A stretch of DNA of 64,000 nt from Chitinophagaceae bacterium (GCA_016715365.1 JADKAM010000001.1:682001-746000), one strand, 5' to 3'. Shown: positions 1 to 8,772, counted from the first letter of the stretch. The notes: generated by a model not told the origin, from the letters alone. Numbers and translations are program-made.

Positions 1-528
1 TTTCAGCATTATGGAATACAATGAATCTTCCTTTTGCTTATTGTCGTTAACTAGAATATCAGTGAGTTTATAAATGCCTTCTTTGGATAAATTGGTAAAA
101 AGTATTTTATTAAATGCGAGCTCCGAAAAAATGCTGCGGTGCTCAATAACGGGAATATTTATTTTTATTGAAACCAGGTCTCCTTCAATAAGTGTATCCT
201 CTAACCTGTCCAGTTTAACCATGGCAGCCATTAGACTATCTGCCTTTACAATTTTTCCGGCTCCCGCTGATTTAAATTTCCTGCTTTGCCCGGCTGCATT
301 TTTTTTACTTGAATATGCCAGGTATGCGTTTATTAAAGTGCCTTTTTTAATACCCAACCCCTGGGCACCATCAATAAATACAACCATGGTATCGCTTTTC
401 CTGTAAGCATAATATATGTTGAAGTACAGCTCCTTTTCTTCTTTTTCTACAGGCATTTGGGCATAAGAAAGCGCACAGCTTAAAAGAAAAATAAGGCAGA
501 GGTAATATTTTTTGGCTGGTAATTTCAA
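1..528 (-). CDS. Secreted protein of unknown family, cut by the left edge
   Basis: Partial: the first 176 codons are visible and the frame stays open to base 1. The start is a TTG at 528-526, because in-frame stops lie immediately upstream and only this start keeps a good signal peptide (K-rich N-terminus, hydrophobic LCLIFLLSCALSYA, probable cleavage before Gln24); the next in-frame ATG is codon 25, after the cleavage site. The mature part shows beta-rich segments such as FIDGAQGLGIKKGTLINAYL and GDLVSIKINIPV. Its start lies only 9 bp after the stop of the caspase-like gene upstream, so the two are probably one operon and may act together outside the cytoplasm. The family was not recognised. 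The similarity in style (short strand, GT/KGT turn, long spacer, closing strand) to the region after the caspase domain of its neighbour is only an impression. Confidence 0.8.
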   Translation of the reverse strand, partial: MKLPAKKYYLCLIFLLSCALSYAQMPVEKEEKELYFNIYYAYRKSDTMVVFIDGAQGLGIKKGTLINAYLAYSSKKNAAGQSRKFKSAGAGKIVKADSLMAAMVKLDRLEDTLIEGDLVSIKINIPVIEHRSIFSELAFNKILFTNLSKEGIYKLTDILVNDNKQKEDSLYSIMLK

Positions 529-537
529 TTATTAAGA

Positions 538-2514
538 TTAAGGTTTTTTAATAATAAAGCTAACGCTAATTATTCCGATTTCTTCGGCTTTAATGTTTGA
601 TATATCTGCTCTTGTTGCTGCCTTCCCTTGTTTGTCGTTAAACAAATCGTCCATCACAGTTTGAAAGGACACCATATTGTCTCTTGTTACTTTCTTCTCA
701 AAAACACTTCTTAAATCCATGGGCTCTTTTGAAACGATTATTTTTAAAAACTCTACTCCTGCCGGGCTCCCTTTGCTTACCGCCAGTTTTCTTATAACCA
801 CGTTTTTTTTATCTACAATATAATCTGCTGGTTCTTTTCCTTTGTATGGATACATTACTTCTACAGTATTATCGGGATAAATATCCAAAACAGTGTAGTA
901 AAGTTTTTCGTTGCTATTATTGCGGATATGAAGTGCATAAACGTCGCCAATTTCCAGTTCTATTCCTGTTGCTTTATTGTATTCCTTTACCGGCACAATC
1001 TCTGCCGAAACATCTGCAGCCAGTTCTCCGCCATCAGGCATGGTACGTAAATACTTTACCCTTAATTCCCTTTTTATATCTGCAATAAATTGTTTTTTCT
1101 GTTCAGCAGATAATGAATCTTTATTTAAAACACCTGCGGTCCAGATTGTTTTATTATTTCTATCTGTAAGTATTGCAATTTTTCCGTCTCTGTCTTTTTT
1201 TACTTCCAGCTGAAAATCTGCCTTATCTGCAATTTTTAAAAAACTGTAAGGTTTTATAAATTCTTTTACCTGTTTTTCCAGTGCTTTTGCAGGCGCATCA
1301 GCCTCGACAAAACTAAGTTTAACCGCCGCCTCAAGATTTCCGTAGTTCTCCTCCTCCATTCTTAGTTCATATAGATCTGCTTTATTTAATTTTTTTTCTG
1401 CAGCCCCATAGCTTCTGAAATTATCAACTCTCTTTATAACAGCGTAGGTATAAACTTCGTTACTTTCTGCCTTGTATATTTTGCACCGGGTTCCGTTTGC
1501 AATATTATCCAGCATACCTTTTTCAATACTGAACAAAGAGTCTTCAGTTCCACCACCTGTTTTATTACCAACCCTTATGTAAACTTTGTCTTCCCTTGAT
1601 TTATATTTTCCGTTAAAGATTATTTGTTGTCCGTACCCCTCCATCATCGGTATTTGCTCAGGAATAAAGGCCTGCATGGTTGCTCTTATTTTTTCGAACA
1701 GCAATTCATAGGTATTCTCTGCTGTCATTTCGTTTAGAGCTTTATAAAAAGAATAAGACAGCGAGCCCAGTTCTTCGTTATTAATGATAACCTGCTTATT
1801 CACCTGATGAGGTGACGAAGCGCTTATTACAACCATGTTTGAAAGCGAATCTGCTGCAGCTTCAAAAAACCCCTGCTTTGCTTCTGCTGCGGACAAGTTT
1901 ATTATCGAATCCATTGGGTTTTCTGGATTGGCAAAAGGTATTGGCTCACCGCGGGTTACGGCAAAACTTTCATCCCTGGTGCCTGTACCTGAGTGGCAGG
2001 CATCTAACAGTACCAGCAGGCTTCCCTCGCTGCCAAGTTTTTTTCTTATGTTAAGAAGATGCGGATACAAATCATCATCACGCAGGTGATTTTCGCCTTT
2101 GTAACCGGTAGGGCTGTATTTGGGCATTGCATCGTAAGGCAAAAAGGCTTCGTCGTATCCATCGTCTTCATCCTTTCCAAGCTCAACTGTTTTTTGGTCT
2201 CTTATCTGCTGGCCATGGCACGAAAAGTGAATGACAACGATATCGTTTTTTTTTGCTTTTTCAGATAGCTGGGTGAGAGAATTTATTATTGCTTTTTTAG
2301 TTGCCTTACTGTTAATCAGCGTATCGATGTTTTTTTGTTCAAATCCATTTCTGCCTAAGGCTGTTTTTATATATTTAACATCATTGACAGATGCTATTGG
2401 CTTTATTTTACTTGTCGCAGGGTATTCACCTACAGCTACAATCAGTGCCAGCTTACTTTGCGAAAGCAAGTTTGTTGTGATAAACACAGAGAACAGTAAT
2501 AGAAAATATTTCAT
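538..2514 (-). CDS. Secreted caspase-like (C14) peptidase
   Basis: 658 aa. A signal peptide covers residues 1-19 (MKYFLLLF...LLSQ). A caspase/metacaspase fold follows from about residue 21 to 300: the first strand LALIVAVGEY, the catalytic His100 in HFSCHG, an acidic insert (ELGKDEDDGYDEAFLPYDA), and the catalytic Cys173 in LLDACHSG. Both dyad residues are in their canonical strand-end positions, so the protein should be an active Cys peptidase; family members of this type cut after basic residues. The C-terminal half (about 310-658) is not a recognised peptidase part and looks beta-rich, with segments like ELEIGDVYALHIRN, resembling the DUF4384-type domain found in bacterial caspase-like proteins; that assignment is inference. 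It shares an operon with the secreted protein at 1-528. Substrate and role are unknown. Confidence 0.9.
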   Translation of the reverse strand: MKYFLLLFSVFITTNLLSQSKLALIVAVGEYPATSKIKPIASVNDVKYIKTALGRNGFEQKNIDTLINSKATKKAIINSLTQLSEKAKKNDIVVIHFSCHGQQIRDQKTVELGKDEDDGYDEAFLPYDAMPKYSPTGYKGENHLRDDDLYPHLLNIRKKLGSEGSLLVLLDACHSGTGTRDESFAVTRGEPIPFANPENPMDSIINLSAAEAKQGFFEAAADSLSNMVVISASSPHQVNKQVIINNEELGSLSYSFYKALNEMTAENTYELLFEKIRATMQAFIPEQIPMMEGYGQQIIFNGKYKSREDKVYIRVGNKTGGGTEDSLFSIEKGMLDNIANGTRCKIYKAESNEVYTYAVIKRVDNFRSYGAAEKKLNKADLYELRMEEENYGNLEAAVKLSFVEADAPAKALEKQVKEFIKPYSFLKIADKADFQLEVKKDRDGKIAILTDRNNKTIWTAGVLNKDSLSAEQKKQFIADIKRELRVKYLRTMPDGGELAADVSAEIVPVKEYNKATGIELEIGDVYALHIRNNSNEKLYYTVLDIYPDNTVEVMYPYKGKEPADYIVDKKNVVIRKLAVSKGSPAGVEFLKIIVSKEPMDLRSVFEKKVTRDNMVSFQTVMDDLFNDKQGKAATRADISNIKAEEIGIISVSFIIKKP

Positions 2515-2658
2515 CAGCGGAAATTCTGGTTGCTATGATTTGGTAATAAGCTGCTTAATAAAAGAGGAAAAATAAAGCCAGATTGCATAGGAACCTATAC
2601 CCAGCAGCACCTATTTTGCAAAACTTTACCATTTGGGAGTGTCTGGTTTCAAAGATCG

Positions 2659-3174
2659 TTATCTGCCAAAATCATCCTGTACTCTTATAATATCTTCTTC
2701 GTCACTTGGGTTTGCTGCATCCGTGTGTTGCCAGATTTCGGCCACAATTCCCCAGTTATCCAGGCCAACCAATCTGTGCCTTTCACCTTGTTTTAACTGG
2801 ATGATACCTCCAATGTTTAATGTAGTGGATTCTTGTTGTTCATCGGTATCACTGGTTGCCACAGCCGCCGTTCCGCCAATTAGTTTCCATATTTCTGCCC
2901 GGCGGTTATGGTACTGCCAGCTTAATCTTTTTTCAGGCGCTACTATTAATATTTTAGGGCTCAGTTTACCGGAAATATTTAATTTTTCTTTGGTGAATCC
3001 TGAAAAATACAACGCTATAAATTTTTCTGCCTCAGCTTCTTCAATCACAAAAAAGCCGCCCCAGGGGCGGGTATTATCCTGCTTATTAATTTTTAAATTT
3101 TGAAGGTGCAGGTATTCTGCTACATGCTCAAATATTAATTCTTTTGGAGTGTTTGATTTAAAATTCAGGCTCAT
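2659..3174 (-). CDS. Cupin, mannose-6-phosphate isomerase type 2-like
   Basis: 171 aa, a single small cupin. The core KILIVAPEKRLSWQYHNRRAE and the later GERHRLVGLDNWGIVAEIWQ match the cupin domain that forms the C-terminal part of bifunctional mannose-1-phosphate guanylyltransferase/phosphomannose isomerase, here free-standing. The C-terminus DEEDIIRVQDDFGR is the usual ending of that domain (D-I-x-R-x-x-D-x-x-G/R). It lies 11 bp after mnmG and is probably co-transcribed, although no functional link is obvious. Activity as a sugar-phosphate isomerase is inferred from the fold; related proteins are often labelled phosphoheptose isomerase, which this sequence does not support, as it has no SIS domain. 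Confidence 0.82.
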   Translation of the reverse strand: MSLNFKSNTPKELIFEHVAEYLHLQNLKINKQDNTRPWGGFFVIEEAEAEKFIALYFSGFTKEKLNISGKLSPKILIVAPEKRLSWQYHNRRAEIWKLIGGTAAVATSDTDEQQESTTLNIGGIIQLKQGERHRLVGLDNWGIVAEIWQHTDAANPSDEEDIIRVQDDFGR

Positions 3175-3185
3175 AAGTTTATATT

Positions 3186-5054
3186 TTATCGTCCCATAAA
3201 AACCATTAGTATTTGCACATCACTGGGGTTAACTCCCGAAATCCGGGAGGCCTGCCCCAATGTTCTGGGTTTTATTTTTGTAAATTTCTGTCTGGCTTCA
3301 TTACTGAGCGAAACCAGTTTTTCGTAATTAAAATTATCAGGTATAATCAGGTCTTCCAGCTGACTCATTTTGGAAACCAGTTCTTTTTCCTTTTCAATAT
3401 AAGTGTCGTACTTTATCTGTATCTCTGCCTGCTCCAGTGTTTCATTATCAAAACCGGTGAGCGCTTCTTTTACTTTGGGAATGTATTTGATCATTTCGTT
3501 CAACCCGATCATTGGCCTTAGCAATACCTGCGACGCTTTCTGTTTGCTTAATAACGTTGATGATTGTACGCTTTCTAAAAAAACGGCCGTTTCTTCCGGA
3601 TCCAGGCTCAGTGAATTAAGCAGGATTTTTATCTTTTCTACATTTTCTCTTTTGGCTTTCACTTTATCCATTCTTTCCTGCGATGCCAGTCCAAGCCTGT
3701 AACTTATTTCTGTAAGCCGCAAGTCTGCATTGTCTTGCCTTAACAAAGTTCTGAATTCGGCACGGCTGGTAAACATGCGGTATGGCTCATCTGTTCCCTT
3801 GTTGATCAGGTCATCAATCAAAACACCAATATAGGCTTCACTTCTCTTTAGAATAACTGGTTCTAATTTTCTTGTTTTTTGATGTGCATTTATTCCTGCC
3901 ATTAAACCCTGACAAGCGGCTTCTTCGTATCCTGTTGTTCCGTTAATTTGTCCGGCAAAAAATAAATTGCCAATTAATTTGGTTTCCAGGCTGAATTTCA
4001 GCTGCGTTGGTGGAAAGAAATCGTATTCAATGGCATAGCCAGGCCTGAACATTTTACAGTTCTCAAAACCCGGAACTAACTTAAGTGCCTGAAGCTGAAC
4101 ATCTTCCGGTAACGAAGTAGAAAAACCGTTAACATATATTTCAATAGTATTGAACCCTTCTGGCTCTACAAATAACTGGTGGCGGTCTCTTTGGGCAAAC
4201 CTGCTTATTTTATCTTCTATACTGGGACAATACCTGGGACCGGTTCCCTGTATACGACCCTGATACATAGGGCTTTGTTCAAATCCCGTCTTTAATAGTT
4301 CGTGTACTTTTTCATTGGTGTAGGTAATCCAGCAGCTTTTTTGTTGTTCCGGCTTTATTTTATCAATACTCTGGTAACTAAATCCTACAATTTCATGATC
4401 TCCTTTCTGTTCTTCCATTTTGGAATAGTCAAGACTTCGGCCATCAATTCTGGGCGGAGTGCCGGTTTTCAGCCTATCGGTCTCAAAGCCAAGGAAAACC
4501 AGTTGCTCCGTTATGCCGGTTGAGGCTTTTTCAGCCATTCTTCCACCACCAAAATTTTTCTCTCCTATATGTATAACTCCGTTTAAAAAAGTACCGTTGG
4601 TTAAAACAACCGCTTTACTCCTGATCTGGTGTCCCAACCCGGTTGTTACACCAACTGCCAACCCTTCTTCAATAATAAGACCTTGTACTGTATCCTGGTA
4701 AAAATCAACATTAGGAGTGTTTTCAAGCATTTCCCGCCAGGTGGCAGCAAAAAGCATCCTGTCGCTCTGTACCCTGGGACTCCACATGGCCGGACCTTTA
4801 GAACGGTTAAGCATCCTGAACTGGATCATACTTTTATCAGTAACAATACCACTGTAACCGCCCATGGCATCTATTTCCCGCACAATTTGCCCTTTGGCTA
4901 TCCCGCCCATGGCAGGGTTGCAGCTCATTTGAGCAATGGTTTGCAAATTCATAGTAACCAGCAGAACCTTGCTACCCAGATTTGCAGCGGCGGCGGCGGC
5001 TTCGCAGCCGGCGTGGCCGGCACCTACTACTATTATATCGTAATTCTGAAACAT
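3186..5054 (-). CDS. mnmG: tRNA uridine-5-carboxymethylaminomethyl modification enzyme MnmG (GidA)
   Basis: 622 aa from the chosen start at 5054 (MFQNYDIIVV); a longer frame to 5093 adds 13 residues that are not part of the family and would begin before the FAD strand, so it was not used. The FAD-binding motif GAGHAGCEAA is at residues 11-20, followed by MNLQTIAQMSCNPAMGGIAKG, a hallmark of MnmG, GPRYCPSIEDKI in the middle, and the C-terminal MnmE-interaction domain. With MnmE it installs the cmnm5/nm5 group at U34 of certain tRNAs. The gene heads a short operon with the cupin downstream. Its upstream region carries the inverted parS-like pair at 5097-5168. Confidence 0.97.
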   Translation of the reverse strand: MFQNYDIIVVGAGHAGCEAAAAAANLGSKVLLVTMNLQTIAQMSCNPAMGGIAKGQIVREIDAMGGYSGIVTDKSMIQFRMLNRSKGPAMWSPRVQSDRMLFAATWREMLENTPNVDFYQDTVQGLIIEEGLAVGVTTGLGHQIRSKAVVLTNGTFLNGVIHIGEKNFGGGRMAEKASTGITEQLVFLGFETDRLKTGTPPRIDGRSLDYSKMEEQKGDHEIVGFSYQSIDKIKPEQQKSCWITYTNEKVHELLKTGFEQSPMYQGRIQGTGPRYCPSIEDKISRFAQRDRHQLFVEPEGFNTIEIYVNGFSTSLPEDVQLQALKLVPGFENCKMFRPGYAIEYDFFPPTQLKFSLETKLIGNLFFAGQINGTTGYEEAACQGLMAGINAHQKTRKLEPVILKRSEAYIGVLIDDLINKGTDEPYRMFTSRAEFRTLLRQDNADLRLTEISYRLGLASQERMDKVKAKRENVEKIKILLNSLSLDPEETAVFLESVQSSTLLSKQKASQVLLRPMIGLNEMIKYIPKVKEALTGFDNETLEQAEIQIKYDTYIEKEKELVSKMSQLEDLIIPDNFNYEKLVSLSNEARQKFTKIKPRTLGQASRISGVNPSDVQILMVFMGR

Positions 5055-5096
5055 GAACACAAAGGTAAGTAAACGCTTTTTGAAGCTCCGCAATGA

Positions 5097-5168
5097 ATGC
5101 CGATTTCACGTGGAACCTTTTTTATTGTATTTTTATGTTATATCTGATGTTCCACGTGAAAACGGCAT
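5097..5168. promoter_or_regulatory. Inverted pair of parS-like / CACGTG sites upstream of mnmG
   Basis: Two 20-bp arms, 5097-5116 and 5149-5168, are inverted copies with 19 of 20 positions identical. Each arm contains the 13-mer GTTCCACGTGAAA. The right arm, read as TGTTCCACGTGAAAAC (5148-5163), matches the ParB/Spo0J parS consensus TGTTTCACGTGAAACA at 13 of 16 positions (14 if the degenerate fifth base is ignored). The 32-bp spacer is very AT-rich. The pair lies 43-114 bp upstream of the mnmG start. It could be a ParB-binding centromere, an operator, or a large hairpin in the mnmG leader; gidA is often near the chromosome origin in other bacteria, which favours the first reading. Confidence 0.6.
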
Positions 5169-5178
5169 ATAGTTTATA

Positions 5179-5604
5179 TCATATGAGGTATCGCTTTAAG
5201 TATTTGTTTTCTTTCGATCGCATAATTAATGCTTCTTCCTTTTTCTTGTCTTTGTAACCACATAAATGCAGGGCCCCATGAAAAATTACCCGATGAAGCT
5301 CTTCTTTAAAAGAAACCCCTAGTTGCTTTGCATTGTCTTTTATTCTGTCAACACTTAGATAAACCTCTCCTTCAATTTCATTTTTGGAAGAACTAAGGTC
5401 AAATGTGATTACATCGGTATAAAAATCGTGTTTCAGGAAGTCTTTATTTATAGTAAGCAGGTGCTCATCTGAACAGAATATATAAGACAGGTTACCCAGT
5501 TTCTTCTTTTCAGAGGTGAAAAGTTTCTCAATAAAAAGCTTTAATCCGGTACGTTCTTTTAAAGCGGGGTTCCGGTCCAGAAAGTAAAAATGAACTTTTT
5601 GCAT
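5179..5604 (-). CDS. ybeY: Endoribonuclease YbeY (rRNA maturation factor)
   Basis: 141 aa from ATG 5604 (MQKVHFYFLD); the longer frame to 5637 begins with TTG and adds 11 residues not expected in the family. Typical YbeY features are INKDFLKHDFYTDVITFDL (residues 52-70) and the metal site HGALHLCGYKD. The usual motif H-x3-H-x5-H reads here H109-x3-H113-x5-D119, so an Asp replaces the third His; as far as I remember the GYKD form is common in Bacteroidota. YbeY acts in 16S rRNA 3' maturation and ribosome quality control with a bound zinc ion. The gene is divergent from feoA and 124 bp upstream of mnmG. Confidence 0.93.
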   Translation of the reverse strand: MQKVHFYFLDRNPALKERTGLKLFIEKLFTSEKKKLGNLSYIFCSDEHLLTINKDFLKHDFYTDVITFDLSSSKNEIEGEVYLSVDRIKDNAKQLGVSFKEELHRVIFHGALHLCGYKDKKKEEALIMRSKENKYLKRYLI

Positions 5605-5648
5605 ATCGTTATTTCTTATATCGAAATTAGATAACAATATTGATTTGA

Positions 5649-5656
5649 TACATTTG
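5649..5656 (+). promoter_or_regulatory. Bacteroidota -7 element for feoA
   Basis: TACATTTG is a perfect match to the Bacteroidota -7 element TAnnTTTG and ends 27 bp before the feoA ATG. No TTG is visible at the right distance upstream for a -33 element, so support is partial. Confidence 0.45.
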
Positions 5657-5683
5657 TAAATGATTTAAAAGAAAACGATTGAA

Positions 5684-5923
5684 ATGAAGAAACGGCTATC
5701 AGAAGTTAAGGTTGGTAAATATGCGGTTATCACAGCATTTGAAAATGATGACATCTTTTTAAAGCTCATGGAAATGGGTTGTATACCAGGGGAAATTGTA
5801 AAGATTGATCAGATAGCACCGCTTGGTGATCCAATTTCTATTACAGTTGCCGGCTATCATTTAAGCTTAAGGCTTGATGAGGCGGAAATGATTTGGGTCG
5901 AAGAAACAGCTGTTCCTGCTTAA
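5684..5923 (+). CDS. feoA: FeoA-domain protein
   Basis: 79 aa, the usual length of a stand-alone FeoA. It has the SH3-like FeoA pattern: leading KKRLSEVKVGKYAVI, then LMEMGCIPGEIVKI (the L-x-x-M/L-G-x-x-P-G turn), APLGDPISITV, and the closing GYHLSLRLDEAEMI. FeoA is a small cytoplasmic partner of the ferrous iron transporter FeoB. No feoB follows here: the next gene is nadD, 24 bp downstream. So either feoB is elsewhere in the genome or this is one of the uncoupled FeoA copies known in the phylum. Confidence 0.88.
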   Translation: MKKRLSEVKVGKYAVITAFENDDIFLKLMEMGCIPGEIVKIDQIAPLGDPISITVAGYHLSLRLDEAEMIWVEETAVPA

Positions 5924-5947
5924 ATTAATCTCATAAAGATCTTTTTA

Positions 5948-6520
5948 ATGAAAATTGGACTTTACTTTGGTTCTTTCAACCCTGTTCATGTTGGACATTT
6001 AATAATTGCCAGCCATGCGGTTAATGAAACGGACCTTAACCAGGTTTGGTTTGTGGTGTCTCCCCAAAACCCATTCAAACAATCTGCCTCTTTACTTAAT
6101 GAATATCACCGGCTTCACTTAATTAAATCGGCCATTGATGGTGAAAAAAATTTACGGGCCAGCAGCGTTGAATTTAACCTGCCGAAACCCTCTTATACAG
6201 TTGACAGTCTTGCTTACCTGAAAGAAAAACATCCAGAACACGAGTTCTCTATTTTAATGGGCAGCGATGGTTTTCAAAACTTAAACAAGTGGAAAAATTA
6301 CGAAGTCATTGTTGCCAGCCACACCATCTACATATACAAAAGGCCCGGATTTGAAGTTACAGAAACCTTTGGTGCAAACTTACATATACTGAATGCCCCA
6401 CTTTTAGAAATATCGTCTACACTTATACGTGAGTTAATCAGAAATAAAAAATCTGTTCGGTTTTTAGTACCTGATGTTGTTAAAGAAGAAATTGAACTGG
6501 CTGGATATTACAAAAGTTGA
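5948..6520 (+). CDS. nadD: Nicotinate-nucleotide adenylyltransferase
   Basis: 190 aa, normal for NadD. The nucleotidyltransferase signature GSFNPVHVGH is at residues 8-17 and the second ATP-binding motif ISSTLIR sits near the C-terminus. VSPQNPFKQ and MGSDGFQNLNKW are further family blocks. It makes nicotinate adenine dinucleotide from NaMN and ATP in NAD biosynthesis, the pathway to which nadA (10315-11319) also belongs. The gene starts 24 bp after feoA and its stop codon directly abuts the stop of the convergent chrA gene, with no bases between. Confidence 0.96.
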   Translation: MKIGLYFGSFNPVHVGHLIIASHAVNETDLNQVWFVVSPQNPFKQSASLLNEYHRLHLIKSAIDGEKNLRASSVEFNLPKPSYTVDSLAYLKEKHPEHEFSILMGSDGFQNLNKWKNYEVIVASHTIYIYKRPGFEVTETFGANLHILNAPLLEISSTLIRELIRNKKSVRFLVPDVVKEEIELAGYYKS

Positions 6521-7774
6521 TCAAAAAATAAACCCGGTTAAAAGACAAAATAAAACTATAAATGGCGGCGGGATTTTGGAATACTGCAAAACCAGGAAAG
6601 TGCCGAGGATAACAGCCATATTAATATAGCTGATTGTACTGAACGACATTATTGAAACGTCTTTAACCAGGTACAACGTTGCGGCAATCATAATGCCTAC
6701 CACTGCCGCATTGATCCCTTCAAGAGAACGTAATACAACAACGAATTTTTTTAAGTATTGCCAAACCGGAAAAAAGAAAAGTACCAATAATGCACTTGGC
6801 AGAAAAATAGCAATCGAACCGATTAAACAGCCCAATAGCTGGATCTTAGGACCCTCACTTTTTAAAGCAATACCACCCATAAATGATGCAATTGAAAAAA
6901 CCGGTCCCGGTATTGCCCTTACAAGTCCCGCTCCGGTAAGCAGCTCTTCTCTTTCAACTTTAATAATATCGGGATTATTTTTAATTACCCTTTCGGAAGT
7001 TGGACGTACTACATACTGATCAAGCATTAAAGGAATTAAAACATCTCCGCCACCAAAAACAAAAGAGCCAAAACGATAAAAGTTTTCAAAAAGGTTATAG
7101 GGCTTTTTGTTTTCCCAGTTTTGCTTTCTTGCTGTTTCACTTAAAAAACCCGCCACAATAAATATTAATACAAATAGCCAGATATTGGTCCACCTGATTT
7201 GTCTGGGTTTTATAACCTCTTTGGTTGGTATACGCCGGCTGCTGAAATTGGTTGCAATACCACCCGAGATAATTAAGGCGGGGATTATCCAGGGAGTTTT
7301 AAAAAGAAAATAGGTACTCAGCAAAGCAGCCAGCATAATTACCTGGGTAATGGTATTTTTTATACTGATTTGGTAAGCCTTAAATGCAGCATAAGCTAAA
7401 AACCCAATAGCCATTGGTTGAATAAATTGAAACAAGGTTGGTTTTATACTGTTTGATCCTATATTTCCCACCACAAAAGAAAGTCCTCCCATAATGGTAC
7501 AAGCCGGTAAAATCCAGATAAGTAAAGTAAGTACCGCCAATTTAACTCCGCCACGTTTATATCCAATAAGCGTTAGGGTTTGGGTAGATGATGCGCCAGG
7601 TAACATTTGACAAAATGAAACATATTCCATCAGCTCTTCTTTTGTAAGATCCCTGCGTCTTTCAACAAATGTTTTTAAAACCATTCCTATATGTCCCTGG
7701 GGTCCGCCAAAAGCAGTAACACTGTGTAAAAACACAGATTTTAAAAAAGGAATATGCCGCACCAGATTTTTCAA
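6521..7774 (-). CDS. chrA: ChrA-family chromate transporter, two-domain form
   Basis: 417 aa, many hydrophobic helices, the length of the long CHR family made of two homologous halves. The N-terminal half has FLHSVTAFGGPQGHIGM and the conserved SFCQMLPGASSTQ; the C-terminal half repeats the theme as FYRFGSFVFGGGDVLIPLM and GLVRAIPGPVFSIASFMGG. CHR proteins export chromate, and some act on sulfate or have unknown cargo, so the substrate is inferred. The gene lies 18 bp downstream of a 2-oxoglutarate oxygenase gene on the same strand. No terminator is visible at the zero-base junction with nadD. Confidence 0.9.
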   Translation of the reverse strand: MKNLVRHIPFLKSVFLHSVTAFGGPQGHIGMVLKTFVERRRDLTKEELMEYVSFCQMLPGASSTQTLTLIGYKRGGVKLAVLTLLIWILPACTIMGGLSFVVGNIGSNSIKPTLFQFIQPMAIGFLAYAAFKAYQISIKNTITQVIMLAALLSTYFLFKTPWIIPALIISGGIATNFSSRRIPTKEVIKPRQIRWTNIWLFVLIFIVAGFLSETARKQNWENKKPYNLFENFYRFGSFVFGGGDVLIPLMLDQYVVRPTSERVIKNNPDIIKVEREELLTGAGLVRAIPGPVFSIASFMGGIALKSEGPKIQLLGCLIGSIAIFLPSALLVLFFFPVWQYLKKFVVVLRSLEGINAAVVGIMIAATLYLVKDVSIMSFSTISYINMAVILGTFLVLQYSKIPPPFIVLFCLLTGFIF

Positions 7775-7792
7775 TATTACTGATAATAATTT

Positions 7793-8734
7793 TTATGCCT
7801 TTAAACCAATTTCTCTCAACCTTTCGTCCAGGTATTCACCAGCTGTTATATCATCATAAAATTTGGGGTGTGTAACATCAATACAATTCTCAAGACAGCG
7901 TAAACTCATGTTTGCCTTTGGGTGGAGGAAAAATGGTATAGAAAAACGTGATGTGTGCCAGAACTGCCTGGCTGGATTTACAACCCGGTGTGTTGTGCTG
8001 CACAGTTTATTATTGGTAAGCCGCTGCAGCATATCGCCCACATTTACAACAATCTGTTCGGGTAATGAAGTAACAGCAACCCATTCATTCTGTTTAGATA
8101 AAATCTCAAGTCCATCAGCAGATGCACCAACCAATAAAGTTATTAAGTTGATATCCTCGTGTTGCTCTGCCCTGATAGCACTAACCGGCTCTGTAGTAAT
8201 TGGCGGATAATGTATTGACCTTAAAATAGAGTTACCGTTGTAAACAAAATCGTCGAAATAATTTTCATCAAGGCCAAGGTACAAGGCAATTGCCTTTAGC
8301 AAAGCTGAGCCTGACTTTTCAAAAGCACGGTATGCTTCAGCAAGTGTCCTATCAAAATCTTTTATCTCATTTACTGAAACATTCTCGGGATAAATTACTT
8401 CGTTAAAGTCACTTCTTGCTGTCTGCCCGAATTGAAAAAACTCTTTCAGATCAGGAGCCTCGCTTCCTTTTGCATGCTCTTTACCAAAACTTGTATAACC
8501 CCGTTGCCCTGCCAGGTCTTTAATTTCATATTGCTTTTTTTGCTCTAATGGTAATGAGAAAAACTGTTGCACATATTTATACAAATCTGAAATAAGATCA
8601 TCTGAAATTCCATGATTTTTAACTGCTACAAAACCAATTTCTTCATAAGCCTTGCCTAAGTTTTGAACAAACTCATTTTTCCTGGCTGCATCTCCTGACA
8701 AAAACTCATCTAAATCAACTGATGGAATCGACAT
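7793..8734 (-). CDS. 2-oxoglutarate/Fe(II) oxygenase, isopenicillin-N-synthase family
   Basis: 313 aa. The N-terminal DIOX_N region (PSVDLDEF, EEIGFVAVKNHGI) is followed by the double-stranded beta-helix core. The iron ligands are visible as His192 and Asp194 (EQHEDINLITLL) and His249 (CSTTHRVVNP); Arg263 and Ser265 in the RFS triad bind 2-oxoglutarate. All catalytic residues are present. Such enzymes hydroxylate or desaturate small metabolites; the substrate cannot be told from sequence. It is divergent from the DUF3089 gene and upstream of chrA, with no obvious functional link. Confidence 0.9.
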   Translation of the reverse strand: MSIPSVDLDEFLSGDAARKNEFVQNLGKAYEEIGFVAVKNHGISDDLISDLYKYVQQFFSLPLEQKKQYEIKDLAGQRGYTSFGKEHAKGSEAPDLKEFFQFGQTARSDFNEVIYPENVSVNEIKDFDRTLAEAYRAFEKSGSALLKAIALYLGLDENYFDDFVYNGNSILRSIHYPPITTEPVSAIRAEQHEDINLITLLVGASADGLEILSKQNEWVAVTSLPEQIVVNVGDMLQRLTNNKLCSTTHRVVNPARQFWHTSRFSIPFFLHPKANMSLRCLENCIDVTHPKFYDDITAGEYLDERLREIGLKA

Positions 8735-8772
8735 AAAATTTAACTTTAATGATAACGAATGTAGTTTTGATT

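Noticed and set aside
74..406. 110-aa plus-strand open frame near the left edge
   Set aside because: The minus strand carries a continuous frame with a signal peptide across the whole stretch and close operon spacing to the caspase gene; the plus frame has no recognisable features.
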